A DNA stretch of 64,000 nucleotides from Pictodentalium vernedei (Eukaryota; Mollusca; Scaphopoda; Dentaliida; Dentaliidae). This document shows positions 60,612 to 64,000 of the stretch, in pieces. Position 1 is the first letter of the stretch. Every line of letters begins with the position of its first letter. Position numbers and translations under genes: made by a program. The stretch lies in assembly GCA_031216915.1 (NCBI GenBank), contig CM062294.1, positions 33,185,128-33,249,127 on the forward strand, in the 5' to 3' direction. The notes under the pieces are model-generated. The model did not search any database. It was not told the DNA's origin and saw only the letters and a list, made by a program, of their open reading frames with translations.

Positions 60612-60871
60612 TCTCTCGTAGTTGGGGGAGGTGTTCTACTTTCTATATCTGTTGATTTCACCTTTTTCTTCTACTGCTCTCACCTCTGTTATGTCCAGTA
60701 TGGTTCCTTTAGGGCAATGCTTTTTTGCCCTCGCTTATGGTGCGTTCTCGTGGCCGATTCTCCCGCACCCGCAGGGGGGGGAGGGAACGCTGTCTTTTTG
60801 GGGCCTCCCAGCATGACCACGCCTGGTGAGAGTTATATCCCCCTCCGTTGGGGATGTGCAGTTTTTAACTG

Positions 60872-62640
60872 GTGGATACTGCGGGAGCTGTTGAGTTGTC
60901 TGGTGAAGAGATGCCTGGTTCCGGGACTATGGTCCCTCTCCAGTCGACACCTGAGGCTGTCACTAGGGTTGTAACTCCTCCTTTGGAGGCCGAGCTCGGT
61001 TGCTCTCTCCCCTTTCCACCATTTTCAGCAGCGCCCGTCGCATCTGCTGCTACTGCTGTTCCATCTGCAACGTCCTCGGTCACTGTTTCAGCCAGCCGCG
61101 GCTTATCTGTGCAGGAGTCTGCAGTGATGTCTGGTAGTGTTGATGTGGGGTATCGGCCTCAGCCTTCCTGACTTCAACTCGGCGAAGTCGGAAGTGGCTG
61201 CCAACCGAACCCCCTGCTGTGGCCTCTCAGCCATTGAGCACAGCAGTTTTATCCCTGCAGGGGTCTGCAGAGATGTCTGGTAGTGTAGACGTGGGGTATC
61301 GGCCTCAGCCTTCCCTGACTTCAGCTCGGCAAAGTCGGAAGGGGCTGCCGGCCGAACCCTCTACTGTGGTCTCTCAGACGTCGAGCACCGCAGTTTTTCC
61401 CATTGGATTTGAATGTTCATGGTGGGGCTTCCATGAGCTCTGTGGCGTTTCCGTCCACGCACTCTGGTCCCATGGCCAGTTTTGCAGGACCAACGCCTTT
61501 TGTGCAGCCTGGACCTTCTGTCCCTCAGAGGCCCACGGCAACTCTCCTGAGTTTCCGCTCTGTAGATCCTCGGGGTATGTCATACCCCTATACACATCTG
61601 CCTTCTGATGTTTCAGCTGCAGCCCATTGCCCTGCGTCGGGTTTATTTGAGGATCGTGACTCTTCGCTGGTTAAATGGGTCAGGAGTGAAGCCACTTTGC
61701 CGATTCGTTCCCACGTCGAACTGGCCGACACAGTGAGCTTAGGGAGGCCCTCTCCTTGCTCACTCAGGTTCTGTCCAAGAGCCTTTTCCGTTGCTTCCAG
61801 CGAGGCTACGAGTGGTTTCTGGGTGCCCCCTGTAGCGCCGCCTCCCGGGATTGGAAACAGGCCTCTTTCTGATCCCCCTGGTGTGCCTACACCATGTGAG
61901 GCGTCGGATGGTTTGCCCATGATGGGCAATGTGTCTTCCGACTCAGGGGATGAGTCCGACATGCCTGACGTCGAGAGCCAACAGTCTTCTGACTTGGGGG
62001 CAGCTCTTGACTTTGTGTTTGGGTTCCTTCCAGATCTCAAACCGTCAAACCAGCCGACAGTGTCAGTCTGGCCACGATCATCGCTCGCGTGCCTACAGCC
62101 TGTTGAGCAACCTGCTTCTGGGCTCCTTCAACCATGCCTGTCGATACAGGTGATTGAAGCGTTTACAGCTTTGGACTCTAAGCTGAGTTCCAAGGCTATG
62201 AAGACATCGTTCTTCACCAGGGTTGACACTTTTTTGGCCTCCAGTGCATTATCGTTCCTACCATTCCACCAGTCTGCCAGACTTGGATCAGGACTCAAAC
62301 TCCCAAGTCAGCCATTATTCATATGGAGACTCTGCAGTCCGTGTTGGGCTTATCGTGAGAGATGCTGGACATGCTTTCTCTCTCAGATCACCTCGTCTCT
62401 GCTTTGCTGCTTATCTGCCCCCAGATAAGTTTGACGACGTAAGGCTCTTTTGTGTGTGCTGTCCAAGGTGCTCATGCATCTTACTCACACGCATGCCTGT
62501 AACACAGCTAACTTGGAATTAGTTTCGCAGGGACGTTTTGCTGGACACAAGCCATTGCTCTTTGATCTGCTTCTTCGGCGGGTCTGCAACTATTCCATGG
62601 TTCCTTGGCAACGGTCCGGGATGACTCCCTATGTCATTCC
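60872..62640 (+). pseudogene. DIRS gag-like region, frameshifted
   Basis: Three successive frames: 60872-61171 (Ser/Val/Thr-rich, SGSVDVGYRPQPS then stop), 61219-61400 (repeats SGSVDVGYRPQPS), and 61403-62310 (341 codons in all). The last holds the acidic SSDSGDESDMPDVESQQSSD and the helical IQVIEAFTALDSKLSS segment that in intact elements precedes capsid-like sequence. After about 62290 the frame is lost again (RDAGHAFSL and FAGHKPLLFDLLLRRVCNYS in other frames). The gag assignment rests on position before the RT and on composition, not on a recognised fold. Confidence 0.65.
61111..61395 (+). repeat. 145-bp duplication in the gag-like region
   Basis: The segment GCAG(G)AGTCTGCAG(T/A)GATGTC ... 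GCCTCTCAG-type is present twice (from about 61111 and about 61256), ten percent or less diverged. A one-base difference in CCTTCC(C)TGACTTC puts the two units in different frames and creates the stop in the first. Confidence 0.88.
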
Positions 62641-62835
62641 ATAGATCAGCTGCTGCTTGTCAGCTTGATCAGCCTTCGGCTGGAGGCGGGGCTGTCGAAA
62701 GCCTAACAAGCGCCCTTCTGCTTCCTCTGCGAAGCCAAGGGCTGATCCTCCTGCTGCCTCTTCTACTTACTCACGGGGTAAGGATAGGCGTCAGCAGTAG
62801 TCACCTCGATTCATCCCAGGTTGAGGCATCCAACT

Positions 62836-64000
62836 CAGTCGAGAGTGCCTCTCCCAACCCAGGTCTCTTTCGACATTAAACGTTGGGAACTTTTGATCAC
62901 GGAGATAGGCAATCTCCTGTCAAAGGGGGCAATCAAGGTCATCAAGAACATGCATTCAGTGGGATTTTATTCCCGCCTGTTCTTGGTGCTGAAGAAGGAT
63001 GGCCGACTCCTACTGGTTATCGATCTGAGTATCCTGAACCAGTCTTTCATTGCTCATAAGTTCAGCATGGAGGTTTTCAGGTCAGTATGCCGCTCCATTC
63101 ACCAGGGAGTTTTCGCTTCCAGCATCGACCTACAAGACACTTAATTTCACATTCCGATTCATCGGACATCACGAAAGTATCTCAGGTTCGCTTTTCTGGG
63201 GCGAGTTTTACCAGTTCAAGGCCATGCCCTTCGGCCTCGACCTGGATCCTTGGGCCTTCACCCGCCTTGTGTTAGCCTTACATCGCACACAGTCCAGGGT
63301 GACTTCTTCGGCATATCTAGACGATATCCTCCAGAGGCATTCCAATACTGCCTTTCTGGGGTCGAATGTCGACACACTGTTGAGCCTGCTCACGTCACTA
63401 GGGTTCAGAGTCAACGAGGAGAAGTTGGACCTGGTCCCTTCTCCGTCGTTTTGTCATCTAGGGATGGGCTTCCATACTCAGCTGAATATGGTGGGGGTTT
63501 CCCAGGCAAGGGCTGTGATTCTCCCCATCCACGCCCGCAACAGCTCGGAGTCTTCGCCGGCTGCACGGTCTCTGCGGTTCAGTGACGGATCTCATTCCTC
63601 TAGGTCTGCTGCATGTCAGACCTCTCCAACACTTTCTGCTCAGTCGTTGGAGGCCGAATGTCGATCCTCTGGATCTGGTGCTTCAGTTACCAGAGTCTCT
63701 TCCTCGTCACCTTCTCTCCGGATGTTCAGTGGATTATGCAGAGAGTTCCGTTGGACTTCCCCATGTCCGATCGTGTTCTGACGGCAGTCGCCGGCGATCT
63801 CGGATGGGGTGTGACGTTTGATCCTCTAGGTCTTTCCCTTCATGGGTCATGGGACCAGGATCAAGCTGCTCTTCACGTCAACCAGAAGGAGCTTCTTGCT
63901 CTTCTTCTGAGTTCCTGGCGGTGGATCCCCCACCTTTCGAATCGCCAGGTCCTTCTGTTGTCCGACAATTCAACAGTGGTTGCTTACATTCAGAACCAGG
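62836..64000 (+). pseudogene. DIRS reverse transcriptase and RNase H, frameshifted
   Basis: Frame one (to 63144): GFYSRLFLVLKKDGRLLLVIDLSILNQSF then SSIDLQDT and an in-frame TAA where the family has Tyr. The same frame continues FHIPIHRTSRKYLRF to about 63195. Frame two, about 63200-63550: QFKAMPFGL, WAFTRLVLA, SSAYLDDILQRHSN (catalytic Asp pair), GFRVNEEKLDLVPS and HLGMGF. After 63580 other frames give LIPLGLLHVRPLQ, then WGVTFDP, ALHVNQKELLALLLSSWRW and LLLSDNSTVVAYIQN, the RNase H Glu and Asp motifs. At least one stop and three frameshifts make it non-functional. It is cut by the window end. Confidence 0.9.

Larger units (their letters stand above)
60084..64000 (+). mobile_element. DIRS-type retroelement, broken, runs off the window
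   Basis: A GC-rich block that contrasts with the AT-rich surroundings: leader (60084-60870), gag-like region (60872-62640), reverse transcriptase (62836-63560) and RNase H (63700-64000). The RT is of the DIRS type, with SIDLQD-FHIPIH, AMPFGL and SSAYLDDIL. DIRS elements also carry a tyrosine recombinase and methylase-like segment, which would lie beyond 64000. Left boundary uncertain; no terminal repeat was identified. Confidence 0.8.

Overview
The window is animal nuclear DNA. It has one recognisable host gene fragment, split by an intron with proper splice sites, inside very dense repeats: tRNA- and 5S-rRNA-headed SINEs, palindromic DNA-transposon derivatives (MITEs), a Tc1-like transposase remnant, LINE fragments, a DIRS-type retroelement and several satellite arrays. 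No bacterial gene organisation, operon or CRISPR is present. The repeat style (GTCCGTC-rich tracts, arrays with 'caagatggc' and 'aaggtcaaggtcacagtgacc' motifs, abundant palindromic MITEs) suggests a lophotrochozoan, most likely a mollusc. That placement is an inference from general knowledge, not a database result.

Host gene: 39833-40550 and 45870-45923 are two consecutive exons of a Ca2+/calmodulin-dependent protein kinase kinase (CAMKK). They cover the Ser/Pro-rich N-terminal region and the first part of the kinase domain; the glycine loop is split by a 5.3 kb intron. The rest of the kinase was not found and should lie beyond base 64000, so most of the right half is probably intronic.

Repeat families, lettered for use below. 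A: TTAA-flanked, ends TTAACCCTTTACC. B: TA-flanked, ends CAGTGGA(A/G)CCC. C and C': TTAA-flanked, ends TTAACTGGTAGAGTGCT. D: TA-flanked, ends CCGTATTTACTC, with an A-like interior. E: TA-flanked, ends CAGTAGAACCTGTC. F: 3-bp TAA/TTA/ATA duplication, ends GGCC. G: TTAA-flanked, ends near TTAACCCTTTGAA. H: long palindrome plus a conserved flank. I: TA-flanked, CAGTACAAGTC. J: short palindromes. K: dispersed repeat of unknown class. L: TTAA-flanked, TTAACTCTTTTG. Several hAT-like elements have 6-8 bp duplications. More than 20 SINE copies share one body but carry either a tRNA-type head or a 5S rRNA-type head.

Layout: 1-8 kb, GGAT microsatellite, then A, B, F, G and SINE copies, including a multi-layer nest at 6248-7584. 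8-13 kb, Tc1 remnant, C' and SINEs. 13-19 kb, local duplications and two D copies. 19-27 kb, 79-bp array, hAT-like pair member, second 5S SINE, composite E element. 27-35 kb, nested G element, SINE with an internal 118-bp array, B and hAT copies. 35-39 kb, 167-bp satellite and other tandem repeats. 39.8-45.9 kb, CAMKK exons with a repeat-filled intron. 46-49 kb, LINE fragments broken by SINE, F and hAT-like insertions. 49-55 kb, five adjoining satellite arrays. 55-60 kb, L, A, H and SINE elements. 60-64 kb, a broken DIRS element that runs off the window.

Coordinates rest on reading termini and duplications by eye. Family-level calls are firmest where an exact target duplication is given. Superfamily names (piggyBac-, Tc1/mariner-, hAT-, Harbinger-like) are inferred from target-duplication length and end motifs, because no intact transposase for these families is in the window.
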